DNA of 64,000 nucleotides from Homarus americanus (GCF_018991925.1 NW_024726235.1:6159350-6223349); one strand, 5' to 3'. Positions 13,905 through 25,790 are shown, counted from the first letter of the stretch. Notes: generated from the letters alone by a model not told the origin. Made by a program: numbers and translations.

Positions 13905-14280
13905 GATTGATTGTGGTAGGTAGTAGGCAGCTATCAAACAGGGAGGTACTACTGCCTGGGAAGATATTGGAAGCATAATGTGTTATCTGATGGTAGACCC
14001 TGCTGCCATATGGCATCACAAAAATTGTGACCAAGTCCCAGGTTGCTGATCTGACTTTCTGCCTCTTTTACGCAATTGTAGGGTCTCAATTGTTTCTCTT
14101 ACTATTGACAACACAACATACATACAATATATTGTTTCTCACTTTTGATCTTTTTTTTTATTTCTTTATGGTTCTTTATTATTATTAGTGTTGTTATTAT
14201 CATTATTTTATAATTTTATTTTAAATTTTTTATTATTTATTATAAATTTTATTTACTGAATTATTACTTTTTTTTTTAAT
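13905..14280 (+). repeat. Dispersed retroposon-like repeat, left part
   Basis: It matches 55938-56235 closely ('gtagtaggcagctatcaaac', 'gtgaccaagtcccaggttgc', 'ggtctcaattgtttctctta'). The remainder of the repeat (CGCCCCCCAGGCCCCGATG...) resumes at 15988, on the far side of a reverse-transcriptase-bearing insertion. It is a dispersed element with an A-rich 3' end; class uncertain. Confidence 0.7.
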
Positions 14281-14378
14281 GGCCTCCATCCTCCCCTTAT
14301 AGCCATACCTTCGCTGCCATTTTATTGCCTTAAAATTAAATATCCTAATACATAAGTAACTATCCTATCTGTGTTGAG

Positions 14379-15993
14379 TTAGTTGAGCCACAGATCTATG
14401 CAGCATTCAGTGACTGTTGCCTCATAGTCAATATCTGCAACTGTTGTCGGCTTTGGGGCCGATGCTCTCGTTCCCCTAAGGCTGAGCAAAGCTGACCTAA
14501 GGAGAGAGAAGGACAGTCGACATCTCGTCCAGGCTGTAACATAACTTCTGGGCTGCTGCTTCTGTTCGGATATCACCTCCGCGAGTCTGGCGTAGAAGTA
14601 TCTTGCACTTGGTCCCATCCCACCAGAGGTTGTGAACACTAGAAGAGTGAAGTTGCCTTGATCAACGTTCTGAATTCTCTCCCCGTATGCCCTTATCTTG
14701 TCGTTCTCGTTCCTCCTGTGTTCAGCATCGAGAGCTAAGTTACGGTGACATGTGGCCATGGGATAAAAAATCCTGGTGTCGAAGAAGGCTCGCTGTCCCC
14801 GCGTCCAGAATCCTCGAGCACTGACGTCAATACGGGCTTCGTTAGATGTGCTTGAAGTCCTATGTTGGAAATTCTCACCGTCCATTGGAAGGAGGGTTGG
14901 TTCTACCCTGACATCACGGCAGATTTCCTTCAACATGTTTGGTGTGAGATCCCTTATTTCGTCATGCCTCATGCATATGAAGCCCCCTTTCTTGCACACC
15001 ATGGCGTGATCGACGTCATAGGAATAGCCACACACGCAATGGGAGGGAAAACCTACTGGCATACTGTACCTTAGAGCATTGGCATCTGTAAATTCTTGTT
15101 TATTGAGACTGAAACCATTTGCCCTTATCGGTAACGTAGTTAACCATTTCGAGGCGCCCACCTCCTGTGCCATAGCTTGTTTTTTTTTTTTTTCCGAATT
15201 CTCTGGTACTTGCAGCAACAGTTGTTGTAACTTATCACTTTGGCCATGCTGTTGTTCTATCGTAATGGACCTTCGAATCTTGTTTACTTCACTGGTATCC
15301 ACCTTCCCAGTTGCATTCTGAGCTATTATGTGGTCCGTGACGGCTGCCGTGAGCTTAATTGAGTTCTGATGTTCCGTGGCAGCATTCTCCTCTGGATTGG
15401 TCAATCCCATTCCTCCCAGTCTCGGTGGTAGTGCAAGGAGTGATCTTGCTGCTGAGGTTAAGTGACGGTGTTTCACTAATTTGGGAATGAAATTGACACT
15501 GATAGCTTCTTCCAGAGGGTGGAGGAGGGGTCCGATATCAGGGATAGTGCACATCAGGTAGTTCCAGCGATGCTTAGACTCCATGGGTGAATGCCGCAAA
15601 AGCCGCATGTGGCTCTGTGTTAGCAATCTCAGACAGAGCTTGGATTTCCCTAACCCACTCATTCACCTTTCCCGTTACGTACTCGGTTTTGAAGTCCATC
15701 GTGCCGATTACTGCGCCTAGGTGTCTTTGGCCATCCTTTGTTATTTTGACCTCACTTCCACCGAACACCTCCATTGCCCGTTCATAGTGATCAGGCTTCA
15801 CAATGAGAAAGGACTTGCTGGCGTTTGGGTGGTACCCTATTTGTGGGCCTCGTGATGTTTCCAGGTCCCACCACTTTTTAATGTCCTCCACTTTTCCTGC
15901 TCCCGTAAGGTCATCAGCGTACGCCACTTGCTTGACCTCAGTTGTTTCAAATTTTATTGTGTGTTGGAGCACGGATACTACTATTTCTACATT
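14379..15993 (-). pseudogene. Retrotransposon RT fragment with zinc-finger/endonuclease-like C-terminus
   Basis: Read on the minus strand, the sequence begins inside a polymerase domain (QVAYADDLTGAG, the YxDD catalytic box, about 15915). It continues through KDGQRHLGAVIG and AAFAAFTHG, then shifts by one base near 15583 into a long frame (to 14379). That frame has ALPPRLGGMGLTNP, a Cys/His cluster (CVCG, then HAMVC), GGFICMRHDEIRDL, EPTLLP and RIDVSARGFWTRGQRAFFDT. The Cys/His cluster followed by RHD...EP...D looks like the C-terminal zinc finger plus restriction-like endonuclease of some non-LTR elements; that assignment is inference. The gene is 5'-truncated and frameshifted. It sits within a dispersed repeat in caprin intron 3. 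Confidence 0.7.
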
Positions 15994-16060
15994 TTCGCCC
16001 CCCAGGCCCCGATGTGGAACAGTGACTTGTGCCTGGGTGGGCTAATCCCCGTAAAAAAAA
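15988..16060 (+). repeat. Dispersed repeat, right part
   Basis: TTTTCGCCCCCCAGGCCCCG and GGGTGGGCTAATCCCCGTAA match 56238-56300. It ends in an A-run, as at 56300, and completes the repeat begun at 13905. Confidence 0.7.
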
Positions 16061-17460
16061 TATACATATAAACAAATAAAACAATAGAAAATAAATAAAA
16101 AATAAAAATAAACCCCTGGCGAGGCAACAGCTTAGGTCATATGTCACCAAATTAAAATTTAGGCTTAAAAGGCTTAAATCAAATAATGCGAAGTAAAAAA
16201 CATAAGTGATATATAACAGAACTTTCCTAAAAACCATTTAAATGTTAATAATAAAATTCAAAGTTTGTGTTGAAGGCCGGTTTCCTCCACAAAGGAGAGG
16301 ACGTCCCCCCTCCCCAACACCAAAGAGTGACGGTGAGACCTGTCTCCACCCCCGGCACTGGGAGAGGTGCTTACAACAAAGATATCTGAGGCTGGGGGTA
16401 CTCCACCAGGTGGTTTTGAACAGTCAGTGGGACCAGGCAGTCATCACAATGGACGAGTTGACAGTCGGAATTTTTTCTTAAGATGGTAGGTCAATGGGTA
16501 AAAAAAAGTTTAAATTTACAACGGTAATGACATTTTTAAATAAATTGAGCCAAAAGGGGTAAAAAATAAGGGTTAAAGGTGCTAAAAAGTCATGTGACTG
16601 CAAAAAGCTGTGACTGGTTGTTACGTCACTTGCTGTGGCAAGCCGCAGACCAGGAATCAGCCAGCTGTTGAATATGTGTTGTTACCTACATAAATACAGG
16701 ACTTGTGGCCATGTACAATGGTCAAGCAAAGGACAAAGTGTCATTGGTGCTTTGTGCCAATGTACAAGAGTATCGACAATTCCTCACCAGGCAAAATATT
16801 CATCACAGTACCGAAAGATAAGAAGATAAGAAAAAGATGATGGTTTGCTGCTCGACGACACTTCCCCATGACAGTCCAGCACCTACTTTAAACAATAAGA
16901 CACGTTATCTCTACAGGATTTCTGTCGCAAAACATATTTTGATTGCATAAGAAAATACAGATCATAGGTTAGGTTAGGGTATGATGAGTTATAAGGTTAG
17001 CTTAACATACATCGGTAAGGGGGGGGGGGGTAGTAACTCAAAACTAGTGATTTCCAATAGAAATGAAGGTCTAAATCGTCCAGAACACATCGCAAACCAT
17101 TAGAAAAAAAGCATAGTCTGCATGTCTAAGTACAGGGATGACCACAACTTAAAATTTACCCAATACAGAATAGCCTATCTCAATCTAAACATCAAAATAC
17201 TTATGGTAGTGAAAATAAAATTTTACCCATTAATGTATATAAATTATGATATATCCCAATGGTTCATTAGTACATCATCAAAACAATAACAGCACTGTTA
17301 TCATGTTTACCTAGCAATAGGCATTCTCAAAGCAAAGTCCAGACAATCTCATTACTTCTAAATTTACTCGTATCTTCATCTAATACTGATATACTCTGTA
17401 AATGGAATGAAAAAAAAAAGAGAAAGTCTATCAGATAAGAGTATGTACATGACAGATGAG
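16061..17460. other. Intronic sequence without recognised genes
   Basis: Low-complexity and unique sequence. A few TTAGG-like units occur at 16971-16981, a poly-G tract at 17022-17031. Short open frames here show no family motif. Confidence 0.5.
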
Positions 17461-17469
17461 CTGGTGTGA

Positions 17470-17620
17470 ACATGGGATTTTTTTATGTCCAAAAGAACAT
17501 AAGAATGGAGGAAACTGAAGTGGCCTATTGGCTCATATTGGGCAGTCCCATTTACACCCAACCCCCATCGCACATATATCCATACAACCTATGTTTGAAG
17601 ATGCTCTTCACGGCACATTT
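17470..17620 (-). mobile_element. LINE 3' end (minus strand)
   Basis: On the minus strand this reads as the 3' terminal segment shared with 33090-33185: GGTTGGGTGTAAATGGGA, then CCAATAGGCC and CTTATG. The sequence is strongly 5'-truncated with no coding domain left. Confidence 0.65.
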
Positions 17621-18463
17621 CTTCACTTACTAAATGTTCATGACTTAGACCATAAAAAAAAACACCCTTAAAACTTACCTGAACATGGCTGTAAACGTCT
17701 TAGTGTTTAAAGGTTAATCAGACTCTTCACGTTAAACTCGAACGTTATAATTTGGTCAAACCTGTTGAATACAATTCATTTTAGTATTTCAAATAAATCA
17801 TACATAGGCAATCATACATAAATGTTTGCTCCAATATATATTTACATAACAATCATAGCTATGTAATTAGTCTAATCTTAACACTTATAATGAGTACTTA
17901 ATTTGCCATATTTCTATGTTGTCACAATGATAACCGATGCAATGGACACAGTATACCTGTGTAAACTTAAGTACAGGTTAAACTTACGTGTTGAAAGTCT
18001 CAAGAGAAACAGGTTTGGTGTTGACTCTATGATGGGGATAGCTCCAGTGACAGTGCCCTGCCCTGGCTGGCAGACTTTGCTGCATCAGGCGTTTATACCC
18101 CTTACTACCACCCAGCACCCCAACCTCCTCTGGGTCTCTCCATCGCCACCATCTCAATACTCTATACTGTATATGGGCAGGCACGCCCAGTATAAATGAC
18201 ATGACATAATGTTTGTTTGTGTCATCCTACTCATTACTGCTTGCGGTAACAGTGGCATTTGGGGTCTGAAGAGGCCACATCCTTTGTACTACCTCCGACT
18301 GCAGCAATGAGTTTGGAGGGATTGACGGCATTGCAAATGGCGGCCCTGTTTCTTGAGAAATAAACTTATCTCGGCTATTATACCAAGACTTTAAAACTTT
18401 TTTTACAAATTATATATACCGTATCACTTAACGAACGTGGCAGAGTGTATTTCTTGTGTTTAC
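17621..18463. other. Intronic sequence without recognised genes
   Basis: No conserved coding motif was seen. A CCCAGTATAAATGAC string at 18187-18201 could be part of an old LTR promoter, but no LTR borders were identified. Confidence 0.4.
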
Positions 18464-20389
18464 TCAGAACTGACAACTCGTCCATTGGGAGTGGACACCC
18501 TCTCCCTTAAAAAACCACGAGTCAGCCGTGTGCGGCCAATGTGGAGGCGGGCCAAAGCAGTCTCTTGGCGGCGTGATAGTCCCTGATATCCTCAGGCACC
18601 CAATGCAGGGTAGTTCTCGTGGAGTTTGTTTGCTCTGACTGCATTTCCAACTCGAGCGGATGGCAGCGCTTATTACTGGTTTCATATCAGAGGCAGGTAG
18701 GGAGGAATGATGTGCTACAGGGCCAGAATCAGCTGCTTTCCCCACAACATCCGCATGTTTATTACCCCTTTTCTCCCACATGGGCCAGAACCCAGCAAAA
18801 ACTGACTTTCTGGCCCCGACTATAAATAATGGATGGGGCGATGAGACACTAGCTAAGGCCAGGAAAAGACTACGAGAATTGCTAAAAATTTTAAAATTGC
18901 TATGAGGTTGGGCAAAAACAATCTGGAGGGCAAGTAAAGTACCTGAAAGCTCAGCAGTAAAAATAGATGCCATAGTGGGGTGACTACTATTGCAACAGAA
19001 TTTGGGAAAGACCATACCAAAACCCACTCCTGCTGTCAGTGTATACAGGCATAAACCTTCTGTGAGAGGAGGTATGCTCTAAAAAAAAAAGAACATGAAC
19101 CACAGGGAAGGAGTAAGTCCTTCTTTTCATTAAAATACTGACAAAATTGAACTTCAGGGAGAATCCACAGCAGCATGGGGGAACCACATGGGGCATATCT
19201 GTACAGGAGGAAGACAAAGAATGTTCACAAACTCCCTTACCCTGAAGGTGAAAGATCGTGGGAGGCTTGGATGCCGAGTATAGTGTGGGGACATAGCCTT
19301 GTCAACTACACAGGTGTTGGCTACACACTGCGGAAGGTGGTGGAGACGAAGCCAACACTGGACCTGGAGATACTGACATCGAAGATAAAGGGGTGGCCCG
19401 TAAGCATTAACTAGTAGACGTGGGATTGGCGAAGACCTGAATTCGTGTCGCCAGGCGCACCCCAGCATAATGAATAGAGTTTAATGTATTGAGTCTAGCC
19501 TCAGTGGCTGAGGAGTACACCTAGCACCCATAATCCAGTTTGGGTCTAACTAGCATGTGATAAAGGTGTAGCAGTTCCTCGGTCAGCACCCCATTGCGTG
19601 TGCCCTAAGACTAAATAACGTATGCTGGCAAGACTCTTTGAGATAACAAATATGTGGCTGCCACATATGCCATTTGTTGAAGATATTGCCCAGGAAACGG
19701 GTCTGTGACCCTGCATACGACGACCGTAAAGCTAAAAACCAGGATCTGGGTAAACACCTCGAAGGCGGCAGAAATGCATGGCAACAGTCTTCAAAGGAGA
19801 AACGTGAAACCTTGTCTAGTGCAAGTTGCCTGCGGTGTTCAGCCACTGACATTCTGGAAGCTGCATACCAAATGGTCAAGTCATCAGCTTATAATGAGAT
19901 TGATATACCACTTGGAACCGATACTGCTACCCCATTTATTGCAATGGCAAATAGAGCAAGACATTGCCCTGAGGAATCCCGTCCTCCTGAACATGTGGTG
20001 CTGACATTTCTGTGGCTTGCGGACCCTAAAAGTGTGACTCCCAAGAACTGACCTGTTATTGATGGTAAATTTCCTCGCATTCCAAAATTGTGTAGGTCCT
20101 TGACGATGCCAAATCTCCAAGCTCTGTCTTATGCTATCTAGGTCTAAAAAAAAATGCAGACAAGATGCTAGTGGCAAGAAAAAGCCTCACAGGCAGAGGA
20201 CTGAAGATGAACACGAGCATCTGTTGTTGAATGCATCTTCCGGAGGGCAGATTGATGTGGTGAAAGAAGGGCATTCTTCTCCAGGTAGTATGCTAATCGG
20301 GAGTTGACCTTTTTAAACAGCTTGCATATACAGGAGTTCGGTGATATGGGGTGATATGTTAGAGGGTGAAGACCCTCTAATCCAGGCAT
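18464..20389 (-). pseudogene. Jockey-group LINE ORF2 pseudogene with RNase H
   Basis: Read on the minus strand from 20389: reverse-transcriptase motifs (YHPISPNSCICKLFKKVNSR, STTDA near 20250), then FGMRGNLPSITGQFLGVTLL and SASHRNVS about 20010-20080 in a shifted frame. DLTIWYAASRMS (near 19880), TRFLGNIFNK, and FRSSPIPRLLVNAYGPPLYL (near 19430) follow. RNase H-like sequence is at 18464-19060 (HRRFMPVYTDS, FTAELSGTLLALQI, NKHADVVGKAA). The frame changes repeatedly and several stops are present. The order RT, linker, RNase H is that of I/jockey-type elements carrying RNase H. It lies antisense within caprin intron 3 and cannot code for a working protein. Confidence 0.75.
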
Positions 20390-21001
20390 GCATAGTTAAG
20401 TGGTTAGTGGAATGTGAACGAATTAATGAACAAGAAGCATGTGAAGCTGGTTGAAAATGCAGATCTAAAAGATTCTAGGTGGTTTGTAATATTTGCTATG
20501 AAATGAGACTTACTGCATGATGATCTAGAATGGAAAGAGTGAAACTTAAAGGGGCATGAAAATTTTGCTGATTGTTAAAATGACAACTCTGGATTTCTCG
20601 AATTACTTCAAATTTTAGCGCCACTTTCTTCATGCCATTCCTGCATGGACTCAAGTTTTAAGGATAGGTGGCAGCCCGTCTACGTGCAGTGGACAGTGTA
20701 GCCTCCAGACAAACATGTCAGTTATGCGTCTGGCTCAGTAAGCAAGAGGTGTGTGTGTGTGTCCCAGGCACAGTTTAAAAATGGCAACTTTGGCGTTTGT
20801 GCCGCTATCTCCAAATATTTATTACTTACAAACCTTCATATTTATTCTTTTGAAGTGATAAAGTGATGTGTATTGAAATATTTTCTAATTTGTGAGACAT
20901 TGGTGGAATGGCCACGTAGCCAAGAGGAAGTTATCTCCAAATATATATGTTACAACCTCTGTATTTAATCTTATGAAGTGATAGTGATGTATATTGAAAT
21001 A
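20390..21001. other. Intronic sequence without recognised genes
   Basis: A short GT microsatellite lies at 20748-20760. Two related segments (20813-20880 and 20935-21000, both with TATTGAAATA after GAAGTGATA) suggest a small diverged duplication. Confidence 0.5.
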
Positions 21002-22053
21002 CAGTGTGGTATGCTATAATGAATCTAATTGGTGCGAGAACCCTGTTCATTATGGCGTAGTTCGTTATTGGGGTAATCCGTTCCAGGCCCCCGGTAATAC
21101 ACCTCAACCTCATATTGTTTGCAACGATGCACCACCAGGTGTTGAGTATCAGCTAGACGGTACACGTGTTTTTCGAATCGTTTTCAGTTAAAAAACTGTT
21201 ACATCACACATAGATTTTACCTTAACTGTGCCTGAATGAATATATTCTCAGAAATAAATTGTAGTTTTGCTGAAACGTGATGTATTTCAATGTAAAATAG
21301 GATAAAATACATGACGAAAACAAAAGACTTTACCTAACCTTCCGATGTTCAAGAGATGTTACTCGTTTTTTTTAATAGTTTTTTGTTAAAATACTGTTAT
21401 ATTACAATGATATTCTATTCATACTGTGCTTGATATAATACATTCACGGAAATGTAATAGTTTTGCTGAAATGATGTATGTATTACAGTGGAAAGTGGGA
21501 TAAAACCATGACGAAAACAATCGACTTTCGCTTTCTTTCGTTGTTCAAAAGATGTTACCGTAATCGCTTTTGAATGGTTTTTAGTTAAAAAAACTGTTGT
21601 ATTACAATAATATTCCCTCCTAATTGTCCTGAATAAATACTTGAATGGAAATATACAATATTGTTGCTGAAACTACCCGCGTTTCAGTGTAAAGTGTCGT
21701 AATAATGGTAAACAATTTGCCTTCGGCGCTCGGTGTTTCAGGCACCGCGACCCTCAGTTTATAGGACACAGTGTTTTTAGTGAAAGTTTTGCTGTTCCAT
21801 TACCCTCAAAAACTTGGGTCGTCCTATAAATGAGGCATATGATAGATTAATGATATCTTGGTAAAAAAATCAGGGTCGACCTATAAACGAGGTAGAATTA
21901 TAGACGAGTACGTATATACGGTAAATGTGCATTTAAACTTCCGAACCAATATTCATCCGCGTTCGCCGTAGAATTTTCGTATGTTTTAGCATTTTCAATT
22001 TTATAGGGAAAACCGTTCGTTATATAAACCGTTCGTTATGACAAACCCCACTG
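21002..22053. mobile_element. Tigger-type non-autonomous element, TA-flanked
   Basis: It starts CAGTGTGGTATGCTATAATG and ends ATGACAAACCCCACTG, with TA on both outer sides. The block about 21165-21720 is the reverse complement of sequence in the element at 11749-13304. A segment at 21735-21935 ('gaccctcagtttataggaca', 'gacctataaacgaggtagaa') resembles the ends of a further family. The element therefore appears composite. No reading frame of note remains. Confidence 0.7.
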
Positions 22054-22490
22054 TAGTGAAAGATTTTTTAGTTTATAAGACGTTAGGTGCAATGGCTACT
22101 CAATAGTCGCATATACCACACAAAAGCAGGACGTTAGGACTCTCAATACTGTAGTCACATATGTACCGCACAAAAGCATGTCGTAATATATAGGCCTAGC
22201 TGGAAAATTAATAATTTATAGTGAAATGTAGTGCAGTAGAGGCATGCATATGGTGAATTAAAATGAATATATTGTGCTTATTTGATACATATTCGTAACA
22301 GCATCACCATTGTCGTGCATATGCCAAGGCCTATACAGGTGCCCCGTCTCAGTGGGAAGTGAAAATATTATTGCCAAAGTTTCAGTTTTGTCACAGAAAC
22401 TTCTAACTCATTTATTTCTCTTCCTTAGTATGTGTACATACATAATCCATCATAAAAAAATATTTTCAAAAGATTTTTATTAAAAAACTA

Positions 22491-23364
22491 CAGTAGGCTC
22501 TTACTAATAACGTTTAATAGGTGCCTAAAAAACACTGTTATTAGCGAAAACGTTATTTGTGTGACATTAAAATACATGTAAAAAGGGTTTATTGGTGCCG
22601 CCGCCACAAGAATTTCACCCATTTTTTCCCCTTGAAGCCCTCCTAACACTTTTTGTTAGCTGAAATAAAAAGAATTGCTATTCAATCATCAAAATAAAGA
22701 GTTTGAGTAATATAACACTTAGCTTGGGGGAGTTTTTGAGGTGCTTGGTGTGATGATTGCTCCGTATCTGAGGGCCGCTAACACTTGCACTGTCTTTCAT
22801 TCTACTTGCTAACCACTTCACAAGAATTTGCTCTGTTATCACTAACAACCTGTTTCTATTGCCTTTATCATTCATAGCTCGCCTCGCATTTCCATCACTA
22901 CCGAAATATTTTTAGCCAGCGCAAAACTCTTCTTGGTCTCCTCTAAGTTCCTCTTAATATTTCGCACTGTAGACTCAGGACAGTTCAATTTCCTCACTTT
23001 AAAAGTTCCCAGTCATTTAGGTGGCAAATCACTCCCTCCACCACCTCCCCTAGCCCCCATAGGCAAAAATGCGGAGGCCATTATTGATCACCGACCCTAA
23101 CAACCACTGGTTATAGAGGCGAAAATCTCACGTGGGCACAGCGCTGTATTCCACTGAGTGTGTGTGAGAGTGAGGCAGACCGGACAACTACGTCATCAAC
23201 ATGGCGGCAAACTAGCGTTATTATTGATGCGCTCGGACGCTTCCCGTGAAATTTCCGTTATTCAAGAGAATCCAGACATTATTATCGAAAATGGGTATCT
23301 ATTGTAACTTACCGTTATTGTCGAAAACGTTATTGTGGAAGTCGTTATTGGCGAGAGCTTACTG
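22491..23364 (-). mobile_element. Tigger-type element with transposase N-terminal remnant
   Basis: It is TA-flanked, with ends CAGTAGGCTCTTACTAATAA and the inverse TTATTGGCGAGAGCTTACTG. The minus strand has an ATG near 23080 opening MASAFLPMGARGGGGGSDLP, then LNCPESTVRNIKRN (a helix-turn-helix typical of CENP-B/Tigger N-termini) and VITEQILVKWLASRM. Stops and frame changes interrupt it. The catalytic domain is deleted, so it is non-autonomous. Confidence 0.75.
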
Positions 23365-24228
23365 TAGCAAGGAAAAAATATATAAACATTTTGGTGACTG
23401 CACTTAAGCACCACTGTTTTTTTCTGCATCTCCTTTACTTTTTACATTTTTTTTTTTTTTTTATATTACATCACTGTCTTCCTCATGATTTACTCTTTCT
23501 TGCCATGTACATTTTATACTGACTGATGTAATGATGTGGGTACAGCATGAAGACGAATGAACAGTAACTCTCTCTCTTCACTTATACTCGCCAAAATGGC
23601 TTTTGTTTATTATTTTATTTTATTTTTGAGGGTTTCATATGATTTTCCAGCCTTTTTAAATAGGAAGGCATCATTTGAATAAATATTTGACAACATCTTA
23701 GCCACAAATAGAGCTTTGGAAAAAAAATTTCTTCACGATTTCTTGTCATTCTGTGAGCCCCAAACAGCAAGTGACGGGCAATCTCGAGAGTGTTAATATG
23801 TATTGTTTGTGTGAGTGAAATGTCAGTTAGTGAGAAATCTGTTCAGTATTGGGTCTTGGGACAGGGTCTGAAACCTATTCCTCTTAGTTCCATGGTAAAT
23901 GAGGTAGCTTTAAACGAATTTGCTTTGAACACCTTATTCCTCAGATAAATTGAGGGAGTACTGTATTATGCTTGTGTAATACTGATAAGTATAACAGCTA
24001 GATAACAGCCCACCTCTGAGAGTGGTATACTGTATATTCCTTGTGAGGATAGACATCGACTTTTATAATGAGTACAAAGTTATTTACTGTAGATGTAAAA
24101 AGATAAGTAGATTTAAATTATAGACAAGCCCAACAAAGGGAATCTGGATTTTTATGGATGTAATCTTTGCAGTTCATATTTATATCATACATATTTGATA
24201 AAATAAAAGTATTTTGCTTCTTAATATA
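23365..24228. other. Distal part of caprin intron 3; no gene seen
   Basis: AT-rich sequence with poly-T at 23449-23462 and no recognisable coding or repeat family. Confidence 0.5.
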
Positions 24229-24436
24229 CAGGGTGCACTATAAACACCTGACGGTTTTTAAATGAAATAACATTATAATGCAAAGTGGAAAAATTTATTA
24301 ACTCGTATAGATACATTCCCATGTCCATGGAGAATTAATTTCAAACTGCGAACAATGACTGTTAGTATAGAAGCACGCCCTAGTCGGTAGGCTGGTTTAA
24401 ATTGAATAAACAGTCAGGTGTTTATGGTGCACCCTG
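24229..24436. mobile_element. 208-bp mariner-like MITE
   Basis: Near-perfect terminal inverted repeats of 24 bp (start CAGGGTGCACTATAAACACC, end complementary) are flanked by TA on both sides. The interior is too short for a transposase. The CAGGGTG start and TA target are typical of Tc1/mariner-derived MITEs. It ends 88 bp before the last caprin exon. Confidence 0.88.
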
Positions 24437-24524
24437 TATAACAAAATTCAAATAGTAGTTATAAAAGAAAAAATACAAACCTATCATGAAGATTATATGA
24501 TTATTTCTGTGTTTTTGCCAACAG

Positions 24525-25790
24525 GAGGAGGTTTCAGAGTATACAAATGGTTTGGTGGTTGAAGAGGCAGAAGAAGTTACCCCCATTTCTGAGGTAACAG
24601 TGAGCAGTCCTGTTACAGAGGGTCCACCTCCAGGTCTGGCTCCTCCCACAGTAGCCCCTATGCTGCCTCCTCCTGTACCCCAAGAAACTACTGCTGTTTC
24701 TCCTGCACAAGAAGCATTAGTAGCTGCTATGGCACAGATGACTACAGCAGCTGTACCAGGGGCTTCCCCACAAGGAGCAGGGATGCCTCCTGCACCCTCC
24801 TACTTTACACAATCTCCTCCACAACCAACACCACAGCCTCCTCCTCCACAACCACAAGCCCCACAGCAACCACCTCCACAGCAGACACCTCTACAACCTC
24901 CCCAACCACCTCAGCTGCAGCCTATTTCCTTAAATGATTTGGTAGCTCCTGGAAGTTTTGATTTCTTGCAAGAAAGTCAGGTAGCACAGGAGCCACCAAC
25001 TGTTTATATGGATCCAGCTGTTGTATCCATTGGTAGTATCAAAACAGATTCTGTATCACAAAGGTCTGTCTCACCTGTACCACAGCCACCCCAACAAGTT
25101 GCTCCTATGGTTCCACCTAACCAGGACCCAACACATCCATCCAGCATTCCTACTCAGACATATACAAATCAGACATACAATGTAGTGTCTTATTCCCAAG
25201 GAGTACCAGTTTATCCAAATAATACGGTAGTGGATAGCACACCAAATCCTCCTCCTCCAATTCCTATGCCTCCACAGGCCAGACCACAAGAAAAAGTAGA
25301 GTTCAATCCAGAAGCTAGCCCTTGGACTGGGCAGCAGGTGCCTGCACAGCAGACTGGACAAGCAATTTCTAATGTACCACAGCAACCTCAAGAGGACAAC
25401 TGGGGAGTTCAAGATGTTCCTGTAAATGGAGGGGATGACAAATGGTGTAATGCCGAGTCTGGCAACTGGGATGAATATGAAGAAAATCAGGGAGGTACAG
25501 TCCCTGTTCCCACAAATGGCCATGGAGGAGATTATGAAAGAAGAGGTAATTTCCGAAGTAGAGGTCGAGGATTTGGGGGCAGAGGAGGATTTCGAGGTGG
25601 TCGTGGTGGATACCAGAATGGCCGTGGAGGCTATGGAGGATATGGAGGCTTCAGAGGTGGACGTGGTGGTGGAATGGGAGGACCTCGAGGAGGACGTGGA
25701 TTCAGAGGACAAGGTCCCCGTGGAAACTTCCGAGGCCGAGGTGGTGGATACCAGGGTCAACGGCAACCCTACCAACAACATCAGCAGTAA
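24525..25790 (+). CDS. Caprin: caprin terminal coding exon (Q/P-rich, G3BP-binding-like motif, RGG tail)
   Basis: The acceptor TTTTTGCCAACAG ends at 24524, and phase 0 continues from 9954. The exon encodes 421 residues and a TAA at 25788-25790. An acidic start (VVEEAEEVTP) leads into a Pro/Gln-rich stretch (about 24820-24925). SFDFLQES at 24954-24977 with MDPAVVS shortly after (25009-25029) mirrors the vertebrate caprin-1 segment that binds the NTF2-like domain of G3BP. A Gln/Pro-rich linker follows, then WGVQDVP/WDEYEE. The RGG/GYGG-rich tail runs from about 25540 to 25740 and ends in a Gln-rich YQGQRQPYQQHQQ. RGG tails bind RNA and promote phase separation in this family. The antisense open frame is a shadow of the GC-biased tail. 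Confidence 0.88.
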   Translation, partial: EEVSEYTNGLVVEEAEEVTPISEVTVSSPVTEGPPPGLAPPTVAPMLPPPVPQETTAVSPAQEALVAAMAQMTTAAVPGASPQGAGMPPAPSYFTQSPPQPTPQPPPPQPQAPQQPPPQQTPLQPPQPPQLQPISLNDLVAPGSFDFLQESQVAQEPPTVYMDPAVVSIGSIKTDSVSQRSVSPVPQPPQQVAPMVPPNQDPTHPSSIPTQTYTNQTYNVVSYSQGVPVYPNNTVVDSTPNPPPPIPMPPQARPQEKVEFNPEASPWTGQQVPAQQTGQAISNVPQQPQEDNWGVQDVPVNGGDDKWCNAESGNWDEYEENQGGTVPVPTNGHGGDYERRGNFRSRGRGFGGRGGFRGGRGGYQNGRGGYGGYGGFRGGRGGGMGGPRGGRGFRGQGPRGNFRGRGGGYQGQRQPYQQHQQ

